Shown here: piece after piece, positions 22,506-33,414 of the stretch
Position numbering within the stretch: position 1 is the stretch's first letter
How the letters are laid out: the number at the start of each line of letters is the position of its first letter
Source: Angiostrongylus vasorum
Taxonomy: Eukaryota > Nematoda > Chromadorea > Rhabditida > Metastrongylidae
Length of the DNA: 64,000 nt
Assembly: GCA_018806985.1 (NCBI GenBank)
Contig: JADANN010000198.1
Location: forward strand, 729,501 to 793,500
Direction of reading: 5' to 3'
The notes under the pieces: model-generated
The model's input: the letters and a program-made list of their open reading frames with translations, nothing else
Databases searched by the model: none
What the model was told of the DNA's origin: nothing
Translations under genes and position numbers: made by a program

Positions 22506-23134
22506 TAAATGTTCTTCTAGTTATTCAAATGCTTCGTCAGTTGTCCAAATCCTCAGTTATGTTGGCTATTCAAGAATCAGTATCGTCGAGAATCTACCGT
22601 GTGTTTCAAATCTCCAGAGCGCTCTTCTCATTGAACATGTTAGAAAATACTAACGACGTCCATTTTGCACCCACTTGATTCCACCTTTCTAAAGTTTCTA
22701 TAGGTCGAAGGTCACTTTTATTCTTAATAGAATGACGCTAAATAACCACTGCTTTTGAAGTGGTTTCCCCTTTCAAAGTCTTTAGTAGTATTTAATCCTG
22801 AGTGTAGATTTGTTTTGATTTCCTACGGTAGCATACATACAAGCAATAGCTGCTATACGAGGCTCATGAGAGAAGGCCACTGGAGGGCTGGAGGCTAACG
22901 AAGGCCGTATTGAAATTTGATATTGCATGGCAATCCTCTGCTAGAATTCCAAGAACACGAAAAAAAACGCGGGATTTCGGATCGCTTTCCATTCTTGATA
23001 ATTCTGCACAGTTGCCGCTTTTTTTCTTCTCAGCTGGTCTCATAGAAGCCTTCGGGAATTTTTTCTTTCTCTGTCCTTGTAGGCCATTCGTTGTTCTAGT
23101 CTGTCATTTTAATTGACTTGGTACATTTATTTAT

Positions 23135-23332
23135 ATGATCTTGTAAACTGATCTTCTTAAGCTGATGCGAGGTTGTTCTAGGTCTTCGTTGTCGTAGTCG
23201 TTGTTGTTGGTGTTGTTGGTCGATGGGTGAGGAAGGCGAAATCGCCGAAACGTCAGCCATCGACCAACAGCACCAATAACAACCTCGCATCAGCTTAAGA
23301 TCAGTTTATAAGGTCATATAAATAAATATATC
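23135..23332 (+). repeat. Hairpin element with hammerhead-like core and long stem I
   Basis: Left arm TTTATTTATATGATCTTGTA ... CTTAAGCTGATGCGAGGTTG pairs with right arm CAACCTCGCATCAGCTTAAG ... GGTCATATAAATAAATA, about 50 bases of near-perfect inverted repeat. Closer in, GTTGGTCGATGG pairs with CCATCGACCAAC on either side of the core. The core is GTGAGGA (227-233 past 23,000; one base off CTGAGGA), stem II GGCGAAATCGCC, GAAAC, GTC. The element looks like a MITE built round a hammerhead. GTT/GTC-rich triplets fill the left arm. Confidence 0.62.
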
Positions 23333-23689
23333 AACTATCTATGCCGAGGTTTATAGAAAGTCGGTCTTTTGAGTTTGACTTGGTACACTATCGTCCAGTG
23401 GTGGTCACCTTTTTATCTCTATTCTTCGGATATTAATATTCGCCCTGGTACGTCGTTCCAAATTCGTCAGTGAATTTATTAATTGCAGGAGTCGCTGACA
23501 CTACGAAACTTCTTGATGAACAACGGCCAACGACTTTTTGTGATGGAGACCTAAAAACACCTTGGAAACGCTACTCCGGAATCTTCCGGAACGGTGCATT
23601 GCTTAACCAGGAATAAACCAGCTTCGATAGGCTTGGACGCTGAGCTCTCTCAGTGACTGGCGGTGGAAGAATCACGTTGAAATGAGGCA

Positions 23690-25150
23690 CGATAAAATCA
23701 CGGGTTGGATAGGACAATAGGACGTCATTGGAATGGGATCAAAACAACACGTCGACAATACTTTATGGAGGTCGTTCATTAGTTTGCACCTTTGTTACCA
23801 AAAAAGCCTCTCATCCGACCAAAAATGCGAGCTGTCCACCAGAGGACTTGAAAGCTATGCCTGGTCTGTCCCAACGCTTCGATGTAACACTCCATCATCG
23901 CCAAGGGGGCTGATCGAGAGGGGGAAAAATATTAAAGATTGGTCGTAGTGCAATGCAAAAAAAACAGCTCATGTTAAGTCTCAGCCGCAGTAGCTGCTCA
24001 CATTAAGCACTTACAAGCAATAAAAAACTTTTCAAATCAGGTTTGTCATCATAAAATGGAACACAGCACCAAGGCTAGACAAATATTCACGAGCGACTTT
24101 CTTACGGCTGGAATTCATCAATTGATCGCAATTTTCGCAGCCCCGTTGCCAACATATCTTCAAGGGAAGAGGATCTCAAATGAACTCAGGATTTAGTGTA
24201 TAATTATCCTGTTGGGGAAGGGTGACTGATTCGATCGTTGCATCTGCCGCCTCATTTACTTGTCGAGTAGTTCTTAACAGAGATTATGCTACCACGCTCA
24301 TTAAGAATTTTGGTGAGCTTTAACCACTTGAGCTCCAAGATCCCTATATCGATTTTGATATAAGGTTCGTATCGAAACCGTAAATAACCTCATAGAACCA
24401 CATCGAGGGTTTAATCTGCTCCTGTTTAACCCTTTTCTACTAATAAAAGACATCTTAAGCAGCGTTTTATAGCTGCACTTACATCATTTGAGATGAAAGG
24501 TAGGATAAACGGTACCTTTCTATCGCTAGAGTTTTCGTTAAGGGGCCTAGGATTTCCCCTACACCTATAACGAGCTACAGTTCCGTAGCTATTAGAAATG
24601 GCTATTTGCCGTCTTGTACTTGCTTATAAAAAACTCAAAAGCTAGTATCCAGCGATGATCTTGCGTCTACCGATGCATCATTGTTTAAGGTTAGATCTAT
24701 CATTAGCTGTGTAGACGGGCCAACGGATAAGATAACATGGTTTTTATCCCTAATATTTACCCAGTTGTTGAAACACATTCCAGCCCATCTTACGAATACT
24801 CAGATGTTTCTGGATGAGAGGGGCACATTACGCTTCCATGTGAATTCTGTGCGGTTGGTCTCCACGCGACATACTCAGTGGAAGGCTCATAGAAAGCGGT
24901 GAGTGCGCAAAGAAGCTATTTTGTGTTCAATGTGATTGAAATCTAGGTTTAGCGTTTTCTCTGTTTGGTTATGGAGGTGTTTGGCCGAAAAGATTGCTGT
25001 CAACTTGACCTTTCCAGGCTCTGAGGAAGGCGAAATCCGCCGAAACGTCAGCTTGTTCGTGAATAAAGAATAAAAAATAACACCTCGTGTTTGCTCAACA
25101 GGAATACGAAGAATTACTTGATCAATGCCGAGGTTAATAGAAAGTCGGAC
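23690..25150 (+). mobile_element. Probable degraded Penelope-like element ending in a hammerhead-like repeat
   Basis: Near 23,800 a frame reads KSLSSDQKCELSTRGLES, similar in style to the LS..E..VL.RGLNF start of Penelope-like reverse transcriptases. The interval 24,400-24,720 contains scattered RT-like pieces with stops. The 3' end (24,990-25,150) holds CCAGGCTCTGAGGAAGGCG, then GAAACGTCAGC, then ACACCTCGTGT and a tail ending GAGGTTAATAGAAAGTCGG. That end module recurs at 26.5, 30.8 and 58.6 kb beside recognisable Penelope endonuclease remains or alone. The RT call itself is weak; the end module is solid as a repeat. Confidence 0.4.
25015..25058 (+). ncRNA. Hammerhead-ribozyme-like motif (best-preserved copy)
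   Basis: The core reads CTGAGGA (25021-25027), stem II GGCG-AAATC-CGCC, GAAAC (25042-25046), GTC (25047-25049). Stem I pairs CCAGGCT upstream with AGCTTGT downstream of the presumed cleavage after GTC: U-A, C-G, G-C, G-U, A-U, C-G in order. These are the hammerhead invariants CUGANGA, GAAA and NUH. One extra A lies between CUGAGGA and stem II. Stem III would be only AC/GU with no loop, so activity may need two copies pairing through the self-complementary ACGU. Hammerheads are known in Penelope-like retroelements. Folding was done by eye. Confidence 0.5.
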
Positions 25151-25274
25151 GTGGGACTAAACTGTATCATTGTCGTTAGTATTTGAGCACCATAATCAGT
25201 ATTGTTTTCGAAAACCGACTGTTGTTTAACTTCCGCATGACCAATCAATAATTTTTTCTATTCTTGAGCTTGTA

Positions 25275-25410
25275 ACAGGTAAATATGAAATGCCTATGGC
25301 GTTGTGGCTAACGTTTCGGTGCATTCGACTTCCTCGGAATCGCAGTGCTTCGACTCCAGTGTCCACAGCGTGTTCCGAATTTCTCGGACTATCCTACGCA
25401 CACTTGAGCG
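25275..25410 (-). repeat. Diverged Penelope-type repeat end (minus strand)
   Basis: The plus strand reads GTGGCTAACGTTTCGGTGC then ATTCGACTTCCTCGGAATCG and CGACTCCAGTGTCCACAGC, closely parallel to the copy at 40,905-41,020 (GGCTAACGTTTCGGCGCC, CTTCCTCAGAGCCCCG, CGATGGTCCACAGCTGC). Core partly lost. Confidence 0.45.
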
Positions 25411-25904
25411 CTATTCGTTCCTAGGCACGCGTTTCCTGATGATCTACATCTTGATGGTTTTTTTCAGCCATTTGTTCACTCGCACCAATACATGCCCTCC
25501 ATCCAGATAATAGGGCGCCAGAGGACGAGTTTTGTGCTTTGCAAGCGATGAACGCAAAATTAAAACAGTCCTCTTGCAACTGGCTCAACTGTCGTTATTG
25601 TACAACCACAAGGACATTGAGATATGAGCAATACTTGAAACCTGAGATGGGCTTCAAACCCGCGATTACCTTTCCGGAGGCTCACGTGCTATCCACCACA
25701 CCAACCGACAGCCTTGCATTGCCTTTCGCTCAGCCGTGCAATATCGTTGTATTGTCTGATACTGCTAATTTTCCCGTGGGCGTTCTGTTTGTAATAAAAC
25801 GTTCATTACAGAAAAAAACTGTCGACATACGACACGAATCACTGCAGCTGCGAGGACGGCAAGGGCGGTGAAGCGTTAACTAGTGCAAACATTTTTAAGG
25901 CGAT

Positions 25905-26525
25905 TACATGAATTCGGATTCGCTGTACCTAGTCTCTTCTAAAGCATGGACGGAAGACGAATACATTGGCGAAATGGTTGGAAAACAGCGTGTTCGTATA
26001 AAAGAGCTTCTAGCTGGGAAACTTAAAGTCAAGCAAAACACTCTACTAGGGGGCACACGGAGCACAAAAAATATAACGGAGAAGATTTTGGAATGAAAGC
26101 CACTATTTTCGCATATGAATACAAAAAAATTAGCGCAAAAAAATCCTAGAGCATTTTGGATAGATTCCAGAAATCCAAAAAGTGAACCGTAGGGAGAAGT
26201 GCCCGTGATCACGCGTGACCTCGCCTTTTACCTCACGCCTATTTCTTGACCAAAATCAAGCATATTTCCTACTTATGTGAGACTTTACGGCTGTTCTCCA
26301 CTAGTTAACTGGAAGACTTACAACGAACAAAGCGGGGGGTATTTGAAAGAAGCTGTTTATTATGCAGGTGAAATCCATGTGTTAGGTTTTATCTGCTGAG
26401 ATTATGAAAGTGTCTGACTGAGTAGGTTGCTTTTCAATTTGACCTTTCCATGTTCCTATGAAGGCGAAACCGCCGAATGGTCAGGCATTACTGAATAAGT
26501 CTTGCCAATAAGAACCTTGTAGGAT
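25905..26525 (+). mobile_element. Penelope-like element 3' end: GIY-YIG endonuclease remnant plus terminal repeat
   Basis: The ORF at 25,908-26,096 starts LYLVSSKAWTEDEYIGEM and continues QRVRIKELLAGKLK, which fits the GIY-YIG endonuclease of Penelope-like elements (usually YLI.C..C...YIGET...R.KEHL.GK). After a frameshift, 26,140-26,225 reads IDSRNPK and then PVITRDLAFYLT, the usual C-terminus. About 230 bases on comes a decayed copy of the hammerhead-like end (AAGGCGAAACCGCCGAATGG, 26,463-26,482) and the AACCTTGTAGGATCC tail. Broken by frameshifts; not functional. Confidence 0.62.
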
Positions 26526-27287
26526 CCGTCACGACTACCTATACATAGTACCGGTCGACGACTCCATGTACTCCAGAGTTGTTGTTCCTTTCCGATTGTT
26601 GATTGTTCATTGTTGGTTGCATATGGGAAGTGGTTGTTTGTTTATGTTGTAGTTTATGAAATCAATGTTCTTTTACTATTCTGATTTTATCCAGCTTTCA
26701 CTTATTTTCTTCCCAACTCTCGGTGTATAAGCCCGGTGAGTTTTTCTGGTGGACAGTCTCTGTGCCAAGAAGGCACTCGCAGTTACTTGGGTCCAGCTGT
26801 CTCCACTGATTCAACATATCGTCAGTGGATTCTATCAGTATCGTTTCAGCCACACCTCATTTGTCAGTATATCTCTGCAGACATAGACTATACTCTCTGT
26901 ACGACGGTCTTTAGATATATAAACTGAATGCCTTTATTCCATGTTCCAATATCTTACTGTCACTGTAACTATCTGTTTTTCCCACTGCCTTGTAAATATC
27001 GTCATTTTATGTGCACTGTGCTTTTAGTTGGGCTTCATTTCATGTAAAACTCTACTCCAAGGTATACGAAGTCGTTTACAATCAGCTGAACAAAATCGGC
27101 AACGAACTAACCGTTTCAGTGAAAAGAACAGTGCAGAATACGCATGAGGTATCTAGAATTAAGGACAGTGGTGTCTTCTGCATGGACAAATGGAAGGGAA
27201 AGCAGTCTCGAAGGGTTGAAAGTCCGTCAACGGATTGTCTCGGAATGATTCGTGACTGTGACGTTCGTTGAGTTCGCAAATTAACAG

Positions 27288-27370
27288 CAGATGTAGGGGG
27301 TGAGAATGATGGGTTCAGTGCGCCGATGGCCACGACCATTGTGCCATCTCATAATTACACGTGGTCGGAC
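27288..27370 (-). repeat. tRNA-like short element head
   Basis: Minus strand: GAGATGGCACAATGGTCGTG (box A-like) followed by GGCGCACTGAACCCATC. It resembles heads of the SINE families here, but no recognised body follows, so the call is tentative. Confidence 0.25.
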
Positions 27371-29124
27371 ACCTTCCGAGCCGCTTATCTCGTAATCGCC
27401 CACAGCCTCTGCTTCCCTCTCTGCACAGTCGCAGAAGTATCCATGCGAATCATCCAGAATCACAATGTGCATTGAATGTTCTGTTACGTAGGTCCGACGA
27501 AATGACTAAATACGATTTAAGTACCTTCTTACATCGAACATAATTTAGCCATGAATACAAATGGTCATGAGGTTTATCTAGTTTTCCTATTTGTTTTCAC
27601 GAGTTAAATATTAGCACTCTAGCGTCGTCACCACATTGAATTAGTGGCTCTGATGTGAATGTCAGTGAAATGCAAAAAAAAAGTAAACAAATTAAAGGAC
27701 GGCGCTTTCTCCACCACACCACTACTATTCAAACTTGATAAAAGGCAAGCCTAAATTAGGCAAAGATCAACCTTTATAATGTTGCTGATGCTTTGTTTAA
27801 GATGCACAGTGCTATGGTTTTCTGGAAATGCTACTGATGTCACCTATAATTCTAGCAATCATCTAATCATCCCATGACTTGAGCTGACAGCATTGAAGGC
27901 ACCTACGCTCTTTTTTTTTCCTCTAGAAATTTCCCGGTAGTTTCCGATGGCTCACAAAAAAAGTGTGAAATTTTCCGTACAAAGTCTTTCTTTTTCACCG
28001 TTTTTTAAGGAAGGTACTTACGGAATGGTTACCAGGGTTTGTCGGATTAGTATCCGTTCATCATCTAATCGGAAGATTTAGCCGGACTGCTAGAACTGTG
28101 CCCGAATTGCGCACATCCATATAAGAACACCATGCGATGGAATAGAAACATGCTCAATACGGCTTCGTTATCACCAGCCAGCTCAAGGTGGTGGAGTCGT
28201 CTGAGGACATTGTTTTTGGAGGAATGGGCACAATTTCATCTAAATGAGTGTATTTTGAAACCACTCACTGCATTCCAATTGAATATTTTCGTGTTTCACA
28301 TGAAATAAGCAACCAACGATCCCTCCGAATAGCGCTCATCATCATTGGAAGCGTCGAACGTAAATGTATTTGAGGAGCCGACACAGCATCGACTCGTCAT
28401 CAGTAAAAACCGTATGCTGCCATTTTGACAAAGCTTTGAGTCAGAAACGAAGTTCTGCCGATAGAATACTGTAGGTGAGGCGAATACGAATTCAGCACTC
28501 ACAATTATCAGGTTAATGTCATAACAGCGAATTATGTCAAGCACGTCATTGAGTGTTTTGCTCGCTCCTTCAATTAACGCTAAGCCATAGCTGAGTTACG
28601 CACACTTCAAGCTCTGCAAAGTGAGAGCTCGGCGTGATGTTCAGGACGTCGGAGACAATTCGTAGCATAGTTAGAAACGCATGGATTGAACTGCCATCGG
28701 TGACTGATCTCACCTACTCGGAGGTAATCGAATAGGAGAAGAGCAGATGATACAAGTGCAGATATAAGTGAGCAGTTAGTTCGCCCCTTTTTCAGCCGCA
28801 GATTTGGAATGAATTTTAAAATAAAAGATTGCAAAAAAATAAAACGGAAGAATGGAAGGGCACTATTGAGTAAGGATGTTTGATTCGAGTTCGAGTTCTT
28901 CTGCACTCGAAGATTCCACTGGACGTGGCGACGAAGACCACCTACACGGCGACTGTGGAGGATCGGTTTGAGTTGTTGCGGCTCCGAACAAGACTAACAC
29001 GTGGAAACTTTGGCCGACTAAAAGTCACGTAACAGTTTTATGTCCGTTTTTGTGTTTAATCATTTAAGAAGAATAAAATAAGTCTCGAAGAAAATTTTTG
29101 TGCATTTTTTATTAAATCGGTCTT

Positions 29125-29310
29125 CAAGAGATGGTAACTTCTCGATTCCTGCCCTCGGAAACCTCGAAGCGACGCTTTGCGCCGTGCTGCACATTCACGG
29201 CGAGCTCTGCTCATCGTGGTAATCTCTGAAATTCTGCCCTTGAAAACCTCGAAGCGACGAGCTGCGCCGCCTTAGAGTGTTCCCCTCCACGGCAAGCTCT
29301 CCTCATCGCT
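29125..29310 (+). repeat. Diverged tandem duplication of about 80-85 bp
   Basis: CTGCCCTCGGAAACCTCGAA, GCGACGCTTTGCGCCG, CACGGCGAGCTCTGCTCATC is followed by CTGCCCTTGAAAACCTCGAA, GCGACGAGCTGCGCCGCC, CACGGCAAGCTCTCCTCATC. G+C is higher than in the surrounding sequence. Function unknown. Confidence 0.55.
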
Positions 29311-30394
29311 CAGTTCGCAGGCCGTTGGCCATCTCCGTCGTTGCCTTTGTACGGGCCTACTGACCGACTAATCCGTGCCCAAAAGACCTTCCGACAACTA
29401 TCATCTCTCACTACTATTAACTATTTGGGTCCATCGTATCATACCGTACTCACTTCAATGTTCACCTCTAATTTATCGTGAATTCACTTCTAGTTTTCTT
29501 TCAAAATTCATTAGAAACGGTACATCGACGGATTGCAATTACAGTTCAAGTTCAAAAGTTTCCTATCCTTCTTCCTCCGTGTGGAAATTACTTCACGAAT
29601 GAAAAAAAAACAGAATTCATCTTGAGCAAATGAACTGAAAATAGGAGCAAGGTTTTTTTAGCGCGGAACAGGCACGTTATCTGGTGGGAATGGGCAGATT
29701 TATATGTTAGTTCAAATCTTTGAGCTCTTTGACCACAATGGCGTCAGAATAAAATCCAATGGGAATTAACTACAATCAATCTGAAAGCTGATATGATAGA
29801 GTAACTGGCGGCTTAAAGTGAAATAGAAAAGGAGAACAGCTCTGCATCAAGAGAATAGTCTGTACATTAGTGAATAAGAATAAAGAGTTTAAAATGGTCT
29901 CTTGATGTGATAAGGTCTTACCATTGCGGTGTTGCTTTGTCAGTAAGACTTGTCGAAGCCGATCACATTACCACTCCGCTTCGTCAGTACCTGTCCTATT
30001 CGTAATTAGGGGATACATGGAACGTCACTTAATCCGGCTTGACTGAATCAATCGACAAAATTGTGTCTACATCGTCCAACATTTCGAGAACGGGCTTTCT
30101 TTGTGGTCCTAGCCGGAAAAGTGTAGCAGCTTTTTGAGCAAGTAAAGCTAACAAGTGTTTTTCGAAATTATTATGGTGATCTTCTTTTCACTGCAAATAG
30201 TTTCAGTTCGGCAGAGAAGATGGAGCAAGTTCCGCACAGCGTCACGAAATTCTAAGTGAACAGTTTTTTTCTTCAATGAAATTATTTTGTAGCTGCGTTA
30301 ATTTATCAAATTGGAAAGGAAAAGGACCAAAAGTGACTTGGACAATAATTCACTGCTGTCTTAAAGAGCGAGCACGGCGTCCTTACTGCACTAT

Positions 30395-30885
30395 TTATTC
30401 GCAACAACTAACGTTTCGGCTGTACTTGAGGGGACACTCTTGAAGCATTGTGGAGAAATTCCAAAAAATCCAAAAAGTGAACCGCAAGGAGGGATGGCTT
30501 GTGATCACCCGTGACCTCGCGCCATACCTTATGCTGATTTATCACCTGGACCAGACACATTCTTTCACCCTCCATGAGGTTGGTCTCCACCAAGTAGCTG
30601 CAAAACTTAAAAGGCTTAGAACGGTGATTACTTAAAAGAAGCTGCTTATTTTGCGAATGAGAATTTCTGTGTTAAATTCTATCTGCTAAGGTTATGTAAG
30701 TGTATGATTGAGTAGTTTGCCTGTCGAATTGTCCTCTGCAGGCCTTGAAAAAGGCGAAACCGTTGAAGCTTCAGCTATTGTGAATGAATACTACAACCTT
30801 GTGTCTACTTATCAAGGGAAGTATTATTGATCACAGCAAAGGTTGATAGAAAATCGATCCTGGGGGAATGAGCTTAACGGTTTAC
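30395..30885 (+). mobile_element. Penelope-like element 3' end, second copy
   Basis: At 30,450-30,550 the frame reads VNRKEGWLVITRDLAPYL, the C-terminus of the Penelope GIY-YIG protein, closely related to the copy near 26.2 kb. It is followed at about 30,740-30,765 by a decayed hammerhead-like end (AAAAAGGCGAAACCG) and the tail CAACCTTGTGT ... GTTGATAGAAAATCG. A repeat end in opposite orientation (CTAACGTTTCGGC near 30,407) lies just upstream, so two elements may abut here. Confidence 0.58.
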
Positions 30886-33414
30886 TTAAAGTTTTAGAGT
30901 AGCTCTTGATTAAGACCAATGCCATTCCTTAATCTTTTCTTTTTCGGTCAATTCCTGAAGGCATTTCGCCATCTTTCCACACATATTCAGCACTTTATGA
31001 CGATGAGGAATGTCTAACAACGGTGTTAATACCGTTAGCTACGTGAAATCCGATAGCTACGGTCGGCCTGACTTTGTTGTCGAGGTCAATCCTTAACCTC
31101 TCGTTTACAAGCCCTCTCGGCCGATAACACTTGAAGAAGCGCTGGTGACGGTCGAGAGCAGGTATTCACCAGTGTTGCATGGGTCAGATGGCCTCTTCAA
31201 CGAGCAGACTCCATGAGCTAGTGTCGCCTCGTAACCCTATTGATGACTAACTAAATGGTCCGTGATTCAAAATACCCATAGAGAACATTATCCACTCTAC
31301 AGGATGAATAGATCTTCAGATGAAGTTGGAGATATTTATGACTATCAAAAGTTATCACTATGACAAACACTGTAAAAATTTCTATACAACTAATCCTATA
31401 CTAGAAGCTAATATAACCCTATGTATAAAATAATGCTAAAATTGGAAATGGCAGTCGTCATTCCATTCTCTCAGAAAAAACTCTGATGAAGAGTGTCTAA
31501 CACTGGTACGACAATAGACAAATTCATGGAGGAATCTCCAACGGATGACCGCTCCCTCGGTGAAAGCTTCTAAGCAGTCCCTTATACCCTTTGTAGGAGA
31601 ATCGCACATCACAAAAGAGTCAGCTGGATTCTCTGCAGTCTTTTACTTGGTAGTAACTGGAACGCGATTGTGTTTCAAATACCATTTTCAATCGTGAACG
31701 TGAAATCCGTCGTTGTTGGATCGACGCCTCGCTTAAATCGACGTCATCACTGTCCACTAATTTATGGTGTCGAGGCCTTGTTGCGGCGAATACGAATTAG
31801 TCATTTGTTAACATTTTTTGCACACTGACACCTTCGAAGGGATAGTGGGTACAATTAACGTCCATCCGAGACAGCAGGCCCAGGAATGTGCACGGTCTCC
31901 CAAACCCTCTCCATATCCCTACATCACTCTGTAGTAGATCTGTAAAAATCCATTTCACCTTGAGACAGTTAAGAAATCGTTTGAGCCTACTTCCTTCTAC
32001 AAAGAAAGCAAAGAAAATCTGAGCTTCTTCTTGTTCCCTGAGTTTCACTACGACACTATGACCGGAGTTTTGTGTTTACACGAAAACTCTGTGCCCTGTG
32101 AGCACTTTCCATAAGCGTTTTGCAGGTGTTGATGAGACTGTAAACTACTACAGAAGCCTTATTTCACTAGTGTGCTTATTCCATCAATGTTTGCCCTCAA
32201 GAATATTTCGTCTCCACTCATTCTGACGTCTGTCAACTGGCATTGCATCATCTGTTATCTGTGTAAACTTACCGCATATGTCTTCTCTTTGTAGGCCCTG
32301 TATACTTAGTCAAGACTATATCTTTAAAATCTGAAATTATAATAACTTAAGCGATAACCGTTCTGCAGCAATGGAACTGCGAAGTGAGGAAATTAGGAAT
32401 GCTACATTTCGACTGCTTTGTCAGACATTTCTCAGCAAAATTTCTCGGAACAAATGCCTTCATAGACTTCATACGCACCATTGGCGAATCGATCTCGGGC
32501 CGTAATTAAGTCAGAAATTTGGTAAATAGGTCCGTGATACACAATATGTCCATTTTCCGTTGGGTTTATTACGGACTCTACAATAGCGCGTTCCGAATGA
32601 AAAATGAGCCCGTAAATTTGTGAACTATCCAAGAAACTAAGAAAATGAGTACTAAACCTTCGATGAACCACAAAATTCTCGTTCTTTTGTGGGTGCCAAA
32701 ACTTCGGTCCATTCATTGCAAATCCTGGCTGGTTCAAGAGTAGTTTTTCGTTTGCTCACAAATTTTAGAAAAAAAGGAAGTGATAAGCACCTCTCTTCTG
32801 AGGACAAATCCTGGTTGGCAGCACTCCTTTTCTTCGAAATTTCCGTCTCTCTCAACGTGTAGAAAATTACGAAACAGTTTTAAGCGTAGACACCCCACTG
32901 GGTGATGTTGTGTTATCGTAGTCCTCTAGAAAGGTGTCCTCACCGGTTACAGTACTCTTTAAAGGGACCCGCCTGTACAAATAGATGATGCAATGAGATT
33001 TTCACGAAGTGGAGTTGAATGAAACAACAAACGCTGGCCGTAATGAGGTTGTCTATTTGTACAGCGCTCATCTAGGCGTTTTCTTGGTCGAAGATGGTTA
33101 TCGCTCGCTTATGAATTGAAAAGTTGAGCGATCGCTTTGAATTTGTCGGAGATGACTTTAACAAGGTCGATGCAGTTTCAAATTTTTTACTCTGATCAGA
33201 AGTGGCCGAAATTTGCTAGCTCGCATATTCCCCTTAAAGACGAGCAAGTGAAGAAGTTCATAATATGCATTCTTTGCTTCCGGTGTTCTTTGCAGCGCAG
33301 TAATGATTTCTATGAAGCAAGTACCTAGCTAGTGACAAAATAAAATTTCATTCGGTTTTGTTGCTGCTCTCAAACTTCACAGGTGATTTACTGGAACTGA
33401 GATAGTTTGGTGGA
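30886..33414. other. Gene-poor stretch upstream of ham-1
   Basis: No recognised gene. Two minus-strand ORFs (31,797-32,048; 32,432-32,737) are the only coding-like signals. Confidence 0.45.
32432..32737 (-). CDS. Unrecognised ORF of 101 residues, possible exon or decayed gene
   Basis: The minus strand is open for 101 residues with a protein-like composition (PKFWHPQKNENFVVHRRF, then YGLIFHSERAIVESVI, then ISDLITARDRFANG). A second overlapping open frame (32,652-32,855) continues upstream, which would fit a frameshifted or spliced gene. No conserved domain could be named, and the region lies among decayed repeats, so a mobile-element origin is possible. Confidence 0.2.
   Translation of the reverse strand: MNQPGFAMNGPKFWHPQKNENFVVHRRFSTHFLSFLDSSQIYGLIFHSERAIVESVINPTENGHIVYHGPIYQISDLITARDRFANGAYEVYEGICSEKFC

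Larger units (their letters stand above)
22225..23395. repeat. Composite inverted structure enclosing the two hairpin elements
   Basis: TCAAAAGACCGACTTTCTAT followed by GAACCTCAGCATACATAGTT at about 22,231-22,275 recurs inverted at about 23,337-23,385 (AACTATCTATGCCGAGGTTT, ATAGAAAGTCGGTCTTTTGA). So two opposite hairpin elements are bracketed by a further shared inverted end about 1.1 kb apart. The outer end is also present, alone, after the hammerhead-like motif near 25,125, 30,840, 58,680 and 61,510. This is best read as two Penelope-type terminal repeats in opposite orientation with about 600 bp of unrelated sequence between them. Confidence 0.5.
26526..30394. other. Gene-poor stretch between Penelope-type remnants
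   Basis: Apart from a tRNA-like head (27.3 kb) and a GC-richer duplication (29.1-29.3 kb), only short unrecognised ORFs occur. A minus-strand frame at 28,296-28,544 is protein-like in composition but unassigned. Confidence 0.45.
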
